In this document: in pieces, positions 63,474 to 64,000 of the stretch | Layout: each line of letters opens with the position of its first letter | Position numbering within the stretch: position 1 is the stretch's first letter | Assembly: GCF_019966515.1 (NCBI RefSeq) | Contig: NZ_JAIMIB010000022.1 | Coordinates: 1 to 64,000, forward strand | Source: Roseovarius aestuarii | GTDB taxonomy: Bacteria; Pseudomonadota; Alphaproteobacteria; Rhodobacterales; Rhodobacteraceae | Direction of reading: 5' to 3' | Length of the DNA: 64,000 nt | The notes under the pieces: model-generated | Seen by the model: the letters and a program-made list of their open reading frames with translations, nothing else | Databases searched by the model: none | Told to the model about the DNA's origin: nothing | Program-made: the position numbers and the translations under genes

Positions 63474-64000
63474 TCACGCCCGATCGGGAAACTCTGTAAT
63501 AACGATCGTTGCGCCCTGGACCTGACCATTCTCTACAAAATACGGGGAACAGCTAAGTTTGATGCGGCTGTCCCCGGCGTCGAATTCCCGCTCGATGGTT
63601 TCGCCCATCTGCAACGCCTCACTACAGATTGGCGCAAGGCTCGGATACCCTTCGGGAAGCGCGCACTGACTGATATGTGGCGATCCCAGTGGGCGTCTTA
63701 TGTCGAAGATTTCTATCGCGGGCTTGGTAGCTTGTATGATCTGAAAAGCGCTATCAACCACGATGATGGCAAGCGGTGTGCTTTCCAGCACGGATGTCAA
63801 CTCTCCGGTGCGGCCAATCAGCTCGGAGGCGGTGACCTGAAGCTCTTCGTTGACGGTAATCAGTTCTTCGTTGGTTGACTGCAATTCTTCGTTCGACGTC
63901 TCCAGCTCTTCGTTAGAAGCCTGCAATTCCTCGTTGGTTGATTGCAGTTCTTCGTTCAGGGATTGCAGTTCCTCATTGGATGTTTCCAACTCCTCGATGG
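63474..64000 (-). CDS. CheB/CheR-PAS-type sensor, 3' part only
   Basis: The C-terminal 175 residues of a longer protein whose start lies beyond the right edge. A long coiled coil of NEELQS/NEELET heptads (about residues 1-52 here) leads into a PAS domain (VLESTPLAIIVVDSAFQIIQ, GETIEREFDAGD). The NEEL-repeat coiled coil plus PAS is typical of hybrid CheB-CheR methylesterase/methyltransferase proteins. The stop is at 63474. Confidence 0.75.
   Translation of the reverse strand, partial: IEELETSNEELQSLNEELQSTNEELQASNEELETSNEELQSTNEELITVNEELQVTASELIGRTGELTSVLESTPLAIIVVDSAFQIIQATKPAIEIFDIRRPLGSPHISQCALPEGYPSLAPICSEALQMGETIEREFDAGDSRIKLSCSPYFVENGQVQGATIVITEFPDRA

Overview
The window reads as chromosomal DNA of a Rhodobacteraceae (Roseobacter-group) alphaproteobacterium. 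The basis is high GC in most genes, a GTTC-N7-GTTC LexA box, the surE-pcm-nlpD / tatABC neighbourhood, the glyQ-DUF6446-glyS-ppdK block, and protein families such as DUF3299, DUF6446, Hint-domain proteins and an MttB/GcvT pair. The species cannot be fixed from sequence alone.

Layout. (1) 1-6650 is an accessory block ending at a tRNA with a CAT anticodon (6651-6727, minus). It holds the 5' end of an IS1182-type transposase; a Zur-boxed zinc operon (Fur-family regulator, His-rich ZrgA-like periplasmic protein, MacB-type ATPase and permease, two DUF3299 proteins); a serine-recombinase fragment; three copies of a 20-bp repeat; an HNH protein; and a truncated tyrosine-recombinase-type integrase beside the tRNA. 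(2) 6835-26319 is mostly core: purM-purN, rnd, sufE, a LexA-boxed 40-residue membrane peptide, surE-pcm-nlpD, a DUF815 ATPase with tatABC, a Hint-domain protein, an AlkC-like protein, a sodium symporter, an orphan ABC ATPase and several short-chain dehydrogenases. (3) 26431-30553 holds a SAM methyltransferase and then a complete IS1595-type transposon. The transposon runs 27231-30545, with 25-bp perfect terminal repeats and an 8-bp target duplication. It carries four passenger genes: a membrane protein, a DUF6471 protein, a GIY-YIG-like protein and an unknown 139-residue protein. (4) 30669-51797 is core: a SPOR / peptidoglycan-binding / dead trypsin-like protein, glyQ-DUF6446-glyS, ppdK, a cell-wall hydrolase, yqeY | carA, an MshEN-glycosyltransferase with a probable 3' frameshift, a GntR regulator, a pyrimidine nucleotidase, a UbiH-type hydroxylase, an M50 peptidase, an aminotransferase, two Lrp regulators divergent from ilvC, and a DMT exporter. 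(5) 52112-64000 holds folP, a two-domain folB, YdcH, an OxyR-like LysR, an ArsR-SRPBCC operon, two small lipoproteins, a LysR regulator divergent from an MttB-GcvT methyltransferase pair, ctaD behind an FNR-like site, and the 3' end of a CheB/CheR/PAS-type sensor.

How parts work together. The Zur box should silence its operon in zinc; in zinc starvation the His-rich protein, ABC pair and DUF3299 proteins would handle metal in the envelope. TatABC can export the twin-arginine-like DUF3299 proteins. The MttB-GcvT pair with its LysR regulator looks like a methylated-amine to tetrahydrofolate demethylation unit with no corrinoid protein gene beside it.

The features I think most deserve a second look are the 3.3-kb IS1595 transposon with cargo, the SOS-boxed 40-residue membrane peptide, a possible three-way-junction RNA upstream of folB (54305-54377), the FolB fusion, and the AT-rich in-frame insert in glyS.
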